DNA of 64,000 nt from Rhodoblastus sp963736175 (GCA_963736175.1 CAVTNU010000006.1:11082-75081), one strand, 5' to 3'; shown: positions 16,449-27,090, counted from the first letter of the stretch. Program-made: numbers and translations. Notes: generated from the letters alone by a model not told the origin.

Positions 16449-18311
16449 GAGGCCGCCTCGGGCAGCCAGACGATGAATCGCGCGCCCAGAATTTTATCTT
16501 CGCCGTCCGGCTGTTTCGCCATGCGGTTTTCCGCGACGATAGAGCCGCCGTGGGCTTCGACGATCTGGCGCGAGATCGACAGGCCGAGGCCGGAATTCTG
16601 ACCGAAACTCTGATCGGGCCGGTCGGTATAGAAGCGTTCGAAAATCCGCTCGAAGGCGTGGGCGGGAATGCCGGGCCCCTCGTCGTCGAAGACGACCTCG
16701 AAGCCGTCGCGCAAAGATCCGGATTTGCCCGCCCCGCGCGTCCGGCGCAAGTCGATGCGCACTTTGCCGCCTTCGGGCGAGAAGGTGCGAGCGTTGTCGA
16801 CCAGATTGTTGAATACCTGGCCGAGACGCGAATCATGGCCGATGACCAACCAGCCCGTCGCGGCCTTGGGCTCGCCGGAGGCGATTTCCAGTATGGTCTC
16901 GACGCGGCGGCCCTGGTTGATCTGATTGGCGATCGACACGACCGTCCGCAGAATCGCCGAAAGATCGACAATATCGACGTCGCCGCGCGCCAGTTCGGCG
17001 TCGAGACGCGACGCGTCGGAAATATCGCTGATAAGCCGGTCGAGTCGCCGCACGTCGTGGGCGATCACCTCCAAAAGGCGTCCGCGCGAGGCGCTGGTTT
17101 TGGCGATCGGCAGGGTTTCGACCGCGCTGCGCAATGACGTCAGCGGGTTTTTCAGTTCATGGGCGACGTCGGCGGCGAAGCTTTCGATCGCTTCGATCCG
17201 GGCGTAAAGGGCGCTGGTCATGTCGCGCAAGGCGCCGGACAGGTGGCCGATCTCGTCGGCGCGGTCGGTGAAATCGGGAATTTCCTGCCGCGATTTGACG
17301 CCGCGCCGCACCCGGTCGGCCGCTTCCGCGAGTTTGCGCATAGGCTCGGCGATGGCGCTGGCCAGCGCCAGCGACAGCAGGAACATCACCGCGGCGGAGA
17401 CCAGGAACACGCGGAAGATCGCCCGTCGCTCCGAAGCGATAATCTTGTCGATGTCGCCGCCCTGGGTCGACAGCAGCAAGGCGCCGCGCACCGTGCGAAA
17501 ACGCTGAATCGGCGTCGACACGGAAATCACCGTCTCCCCTCGCGCGTTGACGCGCACGAAGGATTGCGTCTTGCCTTCGAGCGCGCCGGCGACCTCCGGG
17601 TAGGCGCGTCCGTTGGACACGCCGATGTCCTCGTAGATCGGCCCCCTCGGCGTGTTGAAGCCGCCGCGCGCGGCGTTCCAAAGCCGCTCCCACCAAGGCG
17701 AAGCCTGGTCCTGGCCGGGCGCCGGCAGATCATATTTCAAGATATTGGCGCGCGCCGCGAGCGACAGCGAGTCCAGCAGCATGTAACCGTCGCGGTCATA
17801 GATGCGGGCCCGGTTGCGGGTCGGCGAAACGAGTTCGACGCAGCAGCGGGCCGACCTTGTCGGGATTGATGGAGAATTCGAGCGCTGGCGCGGCGCCCTC
17901 GTCGGCGCCGTAGCTTTCGCCGGGCGTCAGTTTCAACAATTTTTCCGGGTCGATAGTGATCGCGTCCGTGTCGACCGTGGCCGACGCGGCGATCGCGGCG
18001 GCGATGATTTCGCTCTGCGTCTGCAGGCTCTGCACACGCGCCTCGATCAGGCCTTGGCGAAACTGATTGAGATAGAGAAAGCCGAGCAAGAGGGCGACCA
18101 GCCCGCCCAGATTGAGAAGAATGATGCGGCGGGTCAACGCCGAGGAAAAACGCGAGACCACGGCGCGCCATATTTGCCGAAGACGAAAGGCGAGGCTGCG
18201 CCTTGTGAAGCGCCCGCGCCCGCGCGCGGCGGCGTCCGGCATGGCGCGCCGCGCGTCGACCTTCGCCGCCGTTCCGGCGGTCGGGTCGAGGCTTTCGAGG
18301 CTGCTGTCCAA
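16445..18311 (-). pseudogene. chvG: Sensor kinase ChvG, split by one frameshift
   Basis: Two frames together make one ChvG. The first part (18311 to about 17834) has a cytoplasmic N-terminus, a membrane helix (IILLNLGGLVALLLGFLYL) and the start of the periplasmic domain. The second part gives the rest of that domain, a second membrane helix, HAMP, the HisKA motif FAADVAHELKNPLTSL and the HATPase motifs (NNLVDNA, DDEGPGI, GLGLSI). The junction is at 17834: skipping one base links GPLLRR to LVSPTRNRARIYDRDG, the expected ChvG sequence. ChvG senses acid or envelope stress and phosphorylates ChvI. A sequencing indel is as likely as real inactivation. Confidence 0.85.
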
Positions 18312-18387
18312 ACCTGTACGCCCTTCAAATCCGCGCGGCGGTCATTCCGCGCCCCTTCCGTTGCGGCCGTCTCTTTTGGATCGCGTC

Positions 18388-19095
18388 TTAAGCGACCGCG
18401 GCTTCCTTGAACCTGTAGCCGACGCCGTAAAGCGTTTCGATCATCTCGAAATCGTCGTCAACCAATTTGAACTTTTTGCGTAAGCGTTTGATATGGCTGT
18501 CGATAGTTCTGTCGTCGACATAGACTTGATCGTCGTAGGCGGCGTCCATCAGAGCGTTGCGGCTCTTCACCACCCCGGGCCGCGTCGCCAAGGCCTGCAG
18601 AATGAGAAATTCCGTAACGGTGAGCGTAACCGGCTCGTTTTTCCACGTGCAAGTGTGGCGGTCGGGGTCCATTTTCAATAGGCCGCGTTCCAGGATTTTG
18701 GCCTCGGATTCCTTTTGCGCGGCGGCTTCCCTGGGGTTGGCGCGGCGCAGGATGGCTTTGACCCGCTCGACCAGCAGGCGCTGGGAAAACGGTTTGCGAA
18801 TGAAGTCGTCCGCCCCCATTTTCAGGCCGAACAATTCGTCGATCTCATCGTCCTTGGAGGTCAGGAAGATAACCGGCAAGTCGGATTTCTGGCGCAGTCG
18901 GCGCAACAGCTCCATTCCGTCCATGCGCGGCATCTTGATATCGAAGATCGCCAGATCCGGCGGGTTGTTCTTGAGTTCGTCGAGCGCGGCCTGACCGTCC
19001 GTGTAGGTCTGCACCCGATAACCTTCGCCTTCCAGCGCGATGGACACAGAAGTCAGGATGTTGCGGTCGTCGTCGACCAGGGCGATTGTGGGCAT
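18388..19095 (-). CDS. chvI: Response regulator ChvI
   Basis: 235 residues, OmpR/PhoB type. The receiver domain has the acidic pocket DDD (8-10), phospho-acceptor Asp52 (FDIKMPRMDG) and the Thr/Lys switch (LTSKDDE). The C-terminal winged helix carries the typical VYVDDRTIDSHIKRLRKKF near 190-210. It forms the ChvG-ChvI pair that controls exopolysaccharide, acid and host-interaction genes in rhizobia. It is transcribed before chvG (gap 76 bp) and divergently from the PPOX/HugZ-like gene. Confidence 0.95.
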   Translation of the reverse strand: MPTIALVDDDRNILTSVSIALEGEGYRVQTYTDGQAALDELKNNPPDLAIFDIKMPRMDGMELLRRLRQKSDLPVIFLTSKDDEIDELFGLKMGADDFIRKPFSQRLLVERVKAILRRANPREAAAQKESEAKILERGLLKMDPDRHTCTWKNEPVTLTVTEFLILQALATRPGVVKSRNALMDAAYDDQVYVDDRTIDSHIKRLRKKFKLVDDDFEMIETLYGVGYRFKEAAVA

Positions 19096-19301
19096 GGCTA
19101 CCTTCTTTGTTCATTCGCTGCGCCGAGACGGGGCCGGCCTTGCGATCTGTAATCATTCGACGCCGGGGCGTTTCGGACGAAACGCCTCTCCGGGGAGCAA
19201 CTGTCCACAGGCAATCCGCCCCCCGCGGCGTTTCCCGCCTTCGCGCATTGTGGTCTAATATAGGCTCAATATAGGACGCGATCCGCTAAAATCACGATTT
19301 T

Positions 19302-20123
19302 ATGGCTGAACCCATCATGAACGACGCCAATTCGCCGGAAAAATTGAGGCAAGCTCAGCGAGCCGCCATCTCGACGGCGCCATTCGCGCCGCTGCCGCAG
19401 AACAGCTTCGACGGCTTGAGCGAAGCGAAAAGCCTGCTGCGGACGATCCGCGCCGGGGCGCTGGCGACGCTCGCCGCCGCGACGCCCGAAGGCGGCGGTT
19501 TTCCTTTCGCCACTCTGGTCAATGTGGCGAGCGACAGCGACGGGGCGCCTCTGCTGCTGTTGTCAAGTCTGGCCCATCATACGCGCAATCTCGACGCCGA
19601 CCCGCGCTGTTCGCTGCTGCTGGCGCAGACGGGCAAGGGCGATCCGCTCGCCCATCCGCGCTTGACCGTCGCCGGAACGGCGTTTCGCGCCGAGGCGGCG
19701 AACGACGTCCGGCGCGTTCGCGAGCGGTTCCTGCGCCGCCATCCCAAATCGGCGCTTTACGCCGATTTCGCCGATTTTTCCTTCTGGCGGCTTGAGATCG
19801 CCGCCGCCCATCTCAACGGCGGTTTCGCCAAAGCCGCCGATTACCCCGGCTCGGCGCTCCTCACGCCGTTGGACGGCGCGCAGGATCTCCTCGCCGCCGA
19901 AGCCTCGATCCTCAGCGCTCTCAATGGCGAACGGGCGGATCTGTTGCGGCGGTTGGCTGCGGCGCATGGCGGCCATGGCCATGGCCGCTGGCGGGCCGTC
20001 GGCGTCGACCCCGAAGGGCTTGATCTGGCGGCGGGCGAACACTGCGGGCGGATTGTCTTTCCGCGACTGGCGCATGGCGCGGACGAGGCGTTGGCGCTGC
20101 TCGTCGGGTTGGCGGCCGGGTAA
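19302..20123 (+). CDS. PPOX/HugZ-family FMN- or haem-binding protein
   Basis: 273 residues. The N-terminal half is a split-barrel pyridoxamine-phosphate-oxidase-like domain (GALATLAAATPEGGGFPFATLVNVASD, then LLLLSSLAHHTRNLDADPRCSLL). The C-terminal half is a DUF2470/HugZ-type domain with HGHGRWRAVGVDPEGLDL. AAHLNGGFAKA resembles the HugZ motif. Homologues sit between chvI and pckA in many Rhizobiales. Haem binding or degradation is known for HugZ relatives; the actual substrate here is not shown. Alternative start at Met6 (19317). Confidence 0.8.
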   Translation: MAEPIMNDANSPEKLRQAQRAAISTAPFAPLPQNSFDGLSEAKSLLRTIRAGALATLAAATPEGGGFPFATLVNVASDSDGAPLLLLSSLAHHTRNLDADPRCSLLLAQTGKGDPLAHPRLTVAGTAFRAEAANDVRRVRERFLRRHPKSALYADFADFSFWRLEIAAAHLNGGFAKAADYPGSALLTPLDGAQDLLAAEASILSALNGERADLLRRLAAAHGGHGHGRWRAVGVDPEGLDLAAGEHCGRIVFPRLAHGADEALALLVGLAAG

Positions 20124-20283
20124 ACCGATTCGGCGAAAAGCGCGATTCATTTTGTCGCGCGGCACGGCTTTCGGAGGGGTTGCCTCAGCCGGCGGTGGAG
20201 ATTAAACCGTCGCGGCATTGTCATTTTTCGCACACGCGCGTTCGCATCCGCATACGGTTGGACAGCGCATCGAGGAGGTTGTC

Positions 20284-21897
20284 ATGACGCAGGCGGGTGT
20301 TTTCAATAAATCTTTCGCTGTCGAAAGCTTCGGGTTCAAGGACCTGAAACATGTCTACTACAATCTGACCGCGCCCAAGCTTTACGAGGAATCCATCCGG
20401 CGCAAGGAGTCGACGCTCGCCGCCGGCGGCGCCATCGTCGCCGAAACCGGCGTCCACACCGGCCGCTCGCCCAAGGACAAGTTCGTCGTCCGCGACGAGA
20501 CGACCGAAAACACCGTGTGGTGGGATAATAACGGCGCGATCACGCCCGCCAATTTCGACGCGCTCTACGCCGATTTCATGGAACACGCCAAGGGCCGCGA
20601 CCTGTTCGTTCAGGATCTGTTTGGCGGCGCCGATCCGGCGCACCGGGTCAAGACGCGCGTCGTCACCGAATACGCATGGCATTCGCTGTTCATCCGCAAC
20701 CTTCTGATCCGTCCGACCAGCGAGGAGGTCCTCGACTTCATCGCCGATCTGACCATCGTCGATCTGCCTTCGTTCCGCGCCGATCCCAAGCGTCACGGCG
20801 GTCGCAGCGAGACCCTCGTCGCCGTCAACTTCGCCAAGAAGATCATCCTCATCGGCGGCACCTCCTACGCCGGCGAAATTAAGAAGTCGGTCTTCACCTA
20901 TCTCAATTACGTCCTGCCGGCGGCTGGCGTGATGCCGATGCACTGCTCGGCCAATGTCGGCGACGCCCATGACGCGGCCATCTTTTTCGGCCTGTCGGGC
21001 ACCGGCAAGACGACGCTTTCGGCCGACGCCTCGCGCACCCTCATCGGCGACGACGAGCACGGCTGGTCGAAGGAAGGCGTGTTCAATTTCGAAGGCGGCT
21101 GCTACGCCAAGGCGATCAAGCTGTCGCGCGAGGCCGAACCGGAAATCTTCGCCACGACCGAGCGTTTCGGCACGGTGATGGAAAACGTCGTGCTCGATCC
21201 GGAGACCCGCGTTCCCGATTTCGACGACGGGTCGAAGACCGAAAACACGCGCGTCGCCTATCCGCTCGACTTCATCCCCAACGCCTCGACGACGGGTCGC
21301 GCCGCCCATCCCAAGAACATCGTTCTGTTGACCTGCGACGCTTTCGGCGTACTGCCGCCGATCGCCAAGCTCGACGCGTCGCAGGCCATGTATCACTTCC
21401 TGTCCGGCTACACCGCCAAGGTCGCCGGCACGGAAAAGGGCGTGACCGAACCCTCCGCCACCTTCTCGACCTGTTTCGGCGCGCCCTTCATGCCGCGCCA
21501 TCCGTCGGAATACGGCAACCTGCTGCGCGATCTGATCGCCCGTCACCATGTCGATTGCTGGCTGGTCAACACCGGCTGGACCGGTGGCAAATACGGCGTG
21601 GGCAGGCGCATGCCGATTCGCGTGACGCGCCGTCTGCTCGCCGCCGCGCTCGACGGGTCGCTGAACAAGGCTGACTTCCGCACCGACCCCTATTTTGGCC
21701 TGGCTGTCCCCACGTCCGTGCCGGGCGTCGAGCCGCACATCCTCAATCCGGTCAAGACCTGGGCGTCGAAGGCCGAATTCGCCGAAACGGCCAAGAAGCT
21801 GGTGAAATTGTTCCGCGACAATTTCGTCGTCTTCGAGCCTCATGTCGACGCCAAGGTCAAGGAAGCCGCGCCGAACGTGCAGATCGCCGCGGAGTGA
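20284..21897 (+). CDS. pckA: Phosphoenolpyruvate carboxykinase (ATP)
   Basis: 537 residues from ATG 20284, preceded by GAGGAGG at the right distance; a longer frame from 20218 lacks support. PckA converts oxaloacetate and ATP to PEP, CO2 and ADP, the first step of gluconeogenesis. Substrate site GRSPKDKF near 60-67, the P-loop GLSGTGKTTLS near 236-246, metal-binding GDDEHGW, and NTGWTGGKYGVGRRMPI near 435-450 are all intact. A strong intrinsic terminator follows. Needed for growth on organic acids or benzoate-derived C4 acids. Confidence 0.97.
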   Translation: MTQAGVFNKSFAVESFGFKDLKHVYYNLTAPKLYEESIRRKESTLAAGGAIVAETGVHTGRSPKDKFVVRDETTENTVWWDNNGAITPANFDALYADFMEHAKGRDLFVQDLFGGADPAHRVKTRVVTEYAWHSLFIRNLLIRPTSEEVLDFIADLTIVDLPSFRADPKRHGGRSETLVAVNFAKKIILIGGTSYAGEIKKSVFTYLNYVLPAAGVMPMHCSANVGDAHDAAIFFGLSGTGKTTLSADASRTLIGDDEHGWSKEGVFNFEGGCYAKAIKLSREAEPEIFATTERFGTVMENVVLDPETRVPDFDDGSKTENTRVAYPLDFIPNASTTGRAAHPKNIVLLTCDAFGVLPPIAKLDASQAMYHFLSGYTAKVAGTEKGVTEPSATFSTCFGAPFMPRHPSEYGNLLRDLIARHHVDCWLVNTGWTGGKYGVGRRMPIRVTRRLLAAALDGSLNKADFRTDPYFGLAVPTSVPGVEPHILNPVKTWASKAEFAETAKKLVKLFRDNFVVFEPHVDAKVKEAAPNVQIAAE

Positions 21898-21930
21898 GCG
21901 GCGCTAAAGCGCCGTGGAGCTATCCGAAAT

Positions 21931-21962
21931 AAAAAACCCGCCGGTTTCGGCGGGTTTTTTTA
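21931..21962 (+). terminator. Intrinsic terminator of pckA
   Basis: A 12-bp perfect stem (AAAAAACCCGCC / GGCGGGTTTTTT) with a GGTTTC loop, ending in an eight-T run through 21962. It lies 34 bp after the pckA stop and also faces the end of chpT, so it could act in both directions. Confidence 0.93.
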
Positions 21963-21981
21963 TTTCTCTTCGTCCCGCGCG

Positions 21982-22680
21982 TCAGGCGGCCGGCGCCTGC
22001 GGCGCGGCGGTCTGGCTCGCGGACGATGCGGAGACCGCTTGCGCGGCGCTCGCCTTGAGCGTGACCTCGTCGCCGTCCTGGGCGATGGTCAAGCTCATGC
22101 CGCAGGAGCGCGCCACGAGGCCGGTGAAATAGGCTTGAATGCCATGGGCGTCGACGGATCCGGTTTCCGATTGGCCGTCGATCAGGCCGGGAACATGGCT
22201 GGCGAGACGGGCGTTGGGGCCTTTGGCGCCGAGGCTGAAATGCGATTGCTCGTCCTCGCCGACGACGGTCAGCGTCAACTGGCCGCCGCGCGGAATGCAG
22301 GCGGCGGCGATCAGGCACATGTTCAAGATCAACTTGACCTTGTTCTTCGGCATCAGCGCGCGCGCGGCGTTCCAGTTCAACTGCGTACGCTCGTCGACAA
22401 ACAAGCCGCGCGCCACCTGTTCAGCGTCGCCGGTGTCGATCGAGGCGCCGGCGGAGCCGGCCGCGCCGAAGGCCAGGCGACAAAACTGCAGCCGGGCGGA
22501 GGCGGTCTTGGCGCTTTTGCGAATCAGGTCGAGCGCGAATTCGCGCATCGATTCGTCCTTGTCCTCTTCGAGGACTTCGAGGCCGTTGACGATGGCGCCA
22601 ACCGGGCTGATGACATCGTGACACACGCGCGAGCAGAGCAGGGCGGCAAGATCGAGCGGTTCAAGCGCAAGCACATTCAT
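21982..22680 (-). CDS. chpT: Histidine phosphotransferase ChpT
   Basis: 232 residues from ATG 22680. ChpT passes phosphate from CckA to CtrA and CpdR in the alphaproteobacterial cell-cycle relay. The H-box is LCSRVCHDVISPVGAIVNGLEVLEE with the phospho-accepting His21. The degenerate kinase-like C-terminal domain (NKVKLILNMCLIAAACIPRGG) and a short alanine-rich tail follow. The frame continues upstream to 22845 but that extension has no homology features. A near-CtrA-box lies about 230 bp upstream. Confidence 0.88.
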   Translation of the reverse strand: MNVLALEPLDLAALLCSRVCHDVISPVGAIVNGLEVLEEDKDESMREFALDLIRKSAKTASARLQFCRLAFGAAGSAGASIDTGDAEQVARGLFVDERTQLNWNAARALMPKNKVKLILNMCLIAAACIPRGGQLTLTVVGEDEQSHFSLGAKGPNARLASHVPGLIDGQSETGSVDAHGIQAYFTGLVARSCGMSLTIAQDGDEVTLKASAAQAVSASSASQTAAPQAPAA

Positions 22681-22802
22681 GGGTTCATCCGATAGGTTGA
22701 TGCCAAATCCAAAACGAGGCCGGCGCGGTTCTGAATCCGGCGCGCGCTTGCGCCTTGCAAAACGCTCCGGCCGGAACCTGACGCACGCGGGACATTCATG
22801 CC

Positions 22803-22943
22803 TTACGCAGCGGAGCGCTTGGCGTGAATCATGTCGAAATTCCAATGCGCCTCATTATAAGTCGCGATTTCGACGCACGATACCACCCGCCCATTTGTGG
22901 AGAAATTGGTTAGGAATCTCTTAATTTCCGCCGATTGCGCCAT
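22803..22943 (-). CDS. Possible 46-residue ORF upstream of chpT
   Basis: ATG at 22943, TAA at 22805-22803. The translation is hydrophilic with realistic composition (AEIKRFLTNF, EIATYNEAHWNFDMIH), unlike nearby shadow frames. There is no strong ribosome-binding site and no family match. It would be transcribed in the same direction as chpT. Confidence 0.3.
   Translation of the reverse strand: MAQSAEIKRFLTNFSTNGRVVSCVEIATYNEAHWNFDMIHAKRSAA
22910..22924. promoter_or_regulatory. Near-match CtrA box upstream of chpT
   Basis: TTAA-GAGATTC-CTAA on the minus strand matches TTAA-N7-TTAA in 7 of 8 positions. Feedback of CtrA on its own phosphotransferase is plausible, but a single mismatch site can occur by chance. 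Confidence 0.3.
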
Positions 22944-23114
22944 GGTCGCGGCGTGCGGGCCGCCGCACGGCGTCCGGAGTCCCGGGCCTGACGTTCTGCT
23001 GCGCGGCCGCCATCGCTGCGGTGGTTTTGCCAAGTCTTGATAAATGCGCCATTTTGCCGTCACGGTAGGTTGGTCGGACGGCTTCTCGTCCTGTTTCGAC
23101 CCAGAATCGAAAAA

Positions 23115-23969
23115 ATGACCGAACTCGTTACGGATATCGACGCTATCGCCGAAATTTTCGCGCAGCTCTGTCTGGCCGCCGGCGACGAGGCGATGAAAAT
23201 CTACGCCGGCGCGCCGCAGGCGCGGATCAAGGCGGACGCGTCCCCCGTCACCGATGCGGATTTCCGCGCCGAGGATTGCATCCTTGCGGGCTTGGCGCGG
23301 TATTTGCCGCAATTTCCTGTGATCGCCGAAGAAAAAGCCTCGCGCGGAGAATCGCCGCAGTTGACGGACAAGCCCTTCATTCTTGTCGATCCGCTTGATG
23401 GGACGCGGGAATTTTTGAGCAAGAATGGCCAGTTCACGGTGAATATCGCGCTGATAGCCGATCAAGTCCCGCGCGCCGGCGCCGTCTATGCTCCGGCCCG
23501 AGGCAAACTTTGGGTCGCCGGAAGTCGGGCGCAGGCTTGTTCGGTCGCATCCGGCGCGCCGCTGCCGCCGCCGCCCGAACGGCGTTTCATCAGCACTCGT
23601 CGCACGCCTGTCAGAGGTCTGATAGCCTTAGCGAGCGCCAGCCATCTCGACGCGCGCTCGAAGGCGTTTCTGGCGGCGCTGCCGCTGAACCGACTTGAAC
23701 GCCTGGGCTCCTCGATGAAGCTCTGCGCTCTCGCCGAAGGAGCGGGCGACGTCTATCCGCGTTTCAATACGACGATGGAATGGGATATCGCCGCCGGCGA
23801 CGCGGTGCTGCGGGCGGCGGGCGGCGTCGTCGTCGGGCCGGACGGCGCGCCGTTGCTTTACGGCAAGACAGGGGACGGCTTTCGCAACGGTCCCTTCGTC
23901 GCCTGGGCTGATCCGGCGAACGCTCGCGCCTTTCCGATGACGACGGTCCCGTCGAGCAAACTCGACTGA
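23115..23969 (+). CDS. cysQ: 3'(2'),5'-bisphosphate nucleotidase CysQ
   Basis: 284 residues from ATG 23115. Member of the Li-sensitive inositol-monophosphatase superfamily, which hydrolyses PAP to AMP and recycles the by-product of sulfate assimilation. Metal-site motifs: PVTDADFRAE near 50-60, EEKAS near 74-78, DPLDGTREF near 96-104 and EWDIAAGDAVL near 220-230. The length fits CysQ. Ribosome-binding site is weak. The alternative within the superfamily, inositol monophosphatase, is less likely given the DPLDGTREF form. Confidence 0.9.
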   Translation: MTELVTDIDAIAEIFAQLCLAAGDEAMKIYAGAPQARIKADASPVTDADFRAEDCILAGLARYLPQFPVIAEEKASRGESPQLTDKPFILVDPLDGTREFLSKNGQFTVNIALIADQVPRAGAVYAPARGKLWVAGSRAQACSVASGAPLPPPPERRFISTRRTPVRGLIALASASHLDARSKAFLAALPLNRLERLGSSMKLCALAEGAGDVYPRFNTTMEWDIAAGDAVLRAAGGVVVGPDGAPLLYGKTGDGFRNGPFVAWADPANARAFPMTTVPSSKLD

Positions 23970-24299
23970 AGCGCCGCCGCAAATTATTGTAGCGTCAATG
24001 TCTTATCGGGCCGGTCGAAATAGGACGATCACGCCGGTCGTCGCGGCTGGAGGCTTCCGCCGCGGAGCGTCGGTTCGCGCTTCGCCGCGCGCCGGCGGAA
24101 AGCGTCTCGAAACCTTCCAGAATGTGGTCTAATGTTCAGCGTTTAACCGGACGTTAACCACAACGCCGCGACTCTGGCGCGGGCGCATGTCCGCCGTGAT
24201 CGCGCCATGCTTGCGGCTTCGCGCCGACGCAATTTTGCGGAAACGTTCGTCTGGTTCTCGCCGGGATGAGGGCGAGCTTGCAATTTGGAGGAATGAGCC
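23970..24299. other. Spacer upstream of the DUF1134 gene
   Basis: 330 bases without a gene. It contains a perfect TTAA-N7-TTAA site (24143-24157), AT-rich sequence around 24120-24165, and a GGAGG ribosome-binding site at 24287-24291 for the GTG start at 24300. Confidence 0.6.
24143..24157. promoter_or_regulatory. Perfect CtrA-type box
   Basis: TTAA-CCGGACG-TTAA followed by C matches the full CtrA consensus TTAA-N7-TTAAC. It lies 143 bp before the start of the DUF1134 gene. ChpT, which feeds CtrA, is encoded 1.5 kb away. Binding is inferred from the motif only. Confidence 0.5.
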
Positions 24300-24885
24300 G
24301 TGTCGAACTCTTCGCGCCGCGCAGCCCTTGGGGCGATGGCGATAGCCGCAGCCGCCCTGTTCACCGGATCGGAAGGACGCGCGCAGGAGCGCGACCGACC
24401 GCAGCGATTTTCCTCGGACGAATTGATCGAAAACGGCCACCGGTTTTTCGGCACGCTCTCGCGCGGTCTCGCCGAGGCCATCGAAATCGGCGACCAAGCG
24501 CTGGGGCCAGCCCAACGCCTATATTCTCGGGCAGGAAGCAGGCGGCGCGTTCGTCGGCGGTCTACGCTACGGCGAAGGCACAATGTACACCCGCAACGCT
24601 GGCGATCGCCGCATCTATTGGCAAGGTCCCTCGCTCGGCTTCGACGCCGGCGCCGACGGCGACCGCACTATGATGCTGGTCTATAATCTGCCTTCGGTTC
24701 ACGCCATTCATCAACGTTTTGGCGGCATCGACGGCTCAGCCTATTTCATCGGCGGATTCGGGCTGACGGCGCTCGGCGCCAACGGCATTGTCGTCGTGCC
24801 GATCCGCACCGGTCTTGGCGCGCGCCTGGGCGTCAATCTCAACTATCTGAAATTCACCGAGCACTCGACCTGGAATCCGTTCTGA
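24300..24885 (+). pseudogene. DUF1134 family exported protein, split by one frameshift
   Basis: Starts at GTG 24300 with GGAGG eight bases upstream; a signal peptide (about 1-28) and the DUF1134 opening (SSDELIENGHRFFGTLSRGLAEAI) follow. The rest of the domain continues in another frame: RWGQPNAYILGQEAGGAFVGG, GEGTMYTRNAGDRRIYWQGP, GFDAGADGDRTMMLVYNLPS and a C-terminal TWNPF. Skipping one base near 24495 joins the two. DUF1134 proteins are exported, widespread in Alphaproteobacteria and of unknown function. Because both halves are well conserved, a recent mutation or a sequencing indel is likely. Confidence 0.85.
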
Positions 24886-24930
24886 GGCGGCGAGGTTTTT
24901 GTCGTTTCGCAAGGCGTTCAGCAACCTGCT

Positions 24931-25635
24931 CTAACGTCGGACGAAGGTGAGGTAGACAGGTTGGCGCCCCGCGCGCAGGGCCTTGGCCTCGTAGCGGGTG
25001 CCTGGCCAATCGGCCCAAGGCTGGGTCCAGTCCCGCGCGCCTTGCGCCCGCCACTCGAAATCCTTGGAGTCCAGGATGCGCGCCAATGTCCAGCCGGCGT
25101 AATCATCGATGTCGGTGGCGAAGCGCAACTCAGCGCCGTTCTTCATGACGCGCGCCAGCCGGCTCAAAGTCCCTTCGGAAACGAAGCGGCGGCGCAGATG
25201 ACGCCGTTTCGGCCAAGGGTCGGGATAGAGCAGGTCGACGCCTGACAGGCTCGCGGCGGGCAAGGCGTCGATCAATTCGCCGGCGTCGCCGGCATGCAGG
25301 CGCAGATTGCCGAGTTCGCGTTCGTGGATTTCGACAAGCAGCTTGGCGACGCCGTTGATGAACGGCTCGCAGCCGAAATAACCGCGTTCGGGGAAGGCTT
25401 GCGCTTCGCTCGCCAGATGTTCGCCGCCGCCAAAGCCGATTTCCAGACGCAGATCGTCGGGCGCGCCGGGAAACAACGCCGCCGGGTCGACGATGGGCGC
25501 TCCGACCTGGACTTCAAGCCGCGGCAGCAGGTCGAGCATCAGCCCGGCCTGATAGGCGCGCAAGGTTTTGCCCTTTCGCCGGCCGTAAAGCCCGCGCTGC
25601 CGGCGCGTGCGCTCAGGCTGATCGCTCGCGCTCAT
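24931..25635 (-). CDS. trmB: tRNA (guanine-N7-)-methyltransferase
   Basis: 234 residues from ATG 25635. TrmB uses SAM to make m7G46 in the variable loop of tRNAs. The SAM-binding motif LEIGFGGGEHL, the acidic GCEPFINGV strand and the TrmB signature LLYPDPWPKRRHLRRRFV are present. It starts 7 bp after the metK stop, so SAM synthesis and a SAM user are co-transcribed. Confidence 0.95.
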   Translation of the reverse strand: MSASDQPERTRRQRGLYGRRKGKTLRAYQAGLMLDLLPRLEVQVGAPIVDPAALFPGAPDDLRLEIGFGGGEHLASEAQAFPERGYFGCEPFINGVAKLLVEIHERELGNLRLHAGDAGELIDALPAASLSGVDLLYPDPWPKRRHLRRRFVSEGTLSRLARVMKNGAELRFATDIDDYAGWTLARILDSKDFEWRAQGARDWTQPWADWPGTRYEAKALRAGRQPVYLTFVRR

Positions 25636-25642
25636 CGCGGGT

Positions 25643-26848
<1,206 letters not shown>

Positions 26849-27090
26849 CTCCTGCGCCGGCGCATTTTACGCCGTCTTCGGCGGAAGCTTTAAGATTGGC
26901 GCGTTCGTTTCGTCAAGCGAATTTTGCCATTTCGTTCGGTATAGCGAACGGCGCGCGACTTAGAACCGTCCTTGGACCGGCGCCGCCGTTCGACGCGTCG
27001 AAAGTAAAGAATTGGCAACCTGTTAACCCTAAATTGGCGTTCAGTCCCCTGGGCGTCGTCGCCCGTAGGCGATTTTCATGGAGTTCCCTC

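Larger units (their letters stand above)
22681..23114. other. Spacer between chpT and cysQ
   Basis: About 430 bases separating divergent genes. It holds one possible 46-codon frame on the minus strand (22803-22943) and a TTAG-N7-TTAA sequence at 22910-22924. Nothing else convincing is visible. Confidence 0.5.

Noticed and set aside
20221..21843. 540-codon open frame opposite pckA
   Set aside because: It mirrors a perfectly conserved pckA, is rich in Arg/Gly/Val as expected for an antisense frame in GC-rich DNA, and has no ribosome-binding site or domain.
19249..24132. Shared 11-base word TGTGGTCTAAT before the HugZ-like gene and before DUF1134
   Set aside because: Two copies about 4.9 kb apart without a known motif could be coincidence.
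26849..26960. SAM-responsive riboswitch before metK
   Set aside because: I looked for SAM-II or SAM/SAH-type elements. A CTTCC that could pair with the AGGAG ribosome-binding site is present, but I could not fold a convincing stem around it, so it is not listed.
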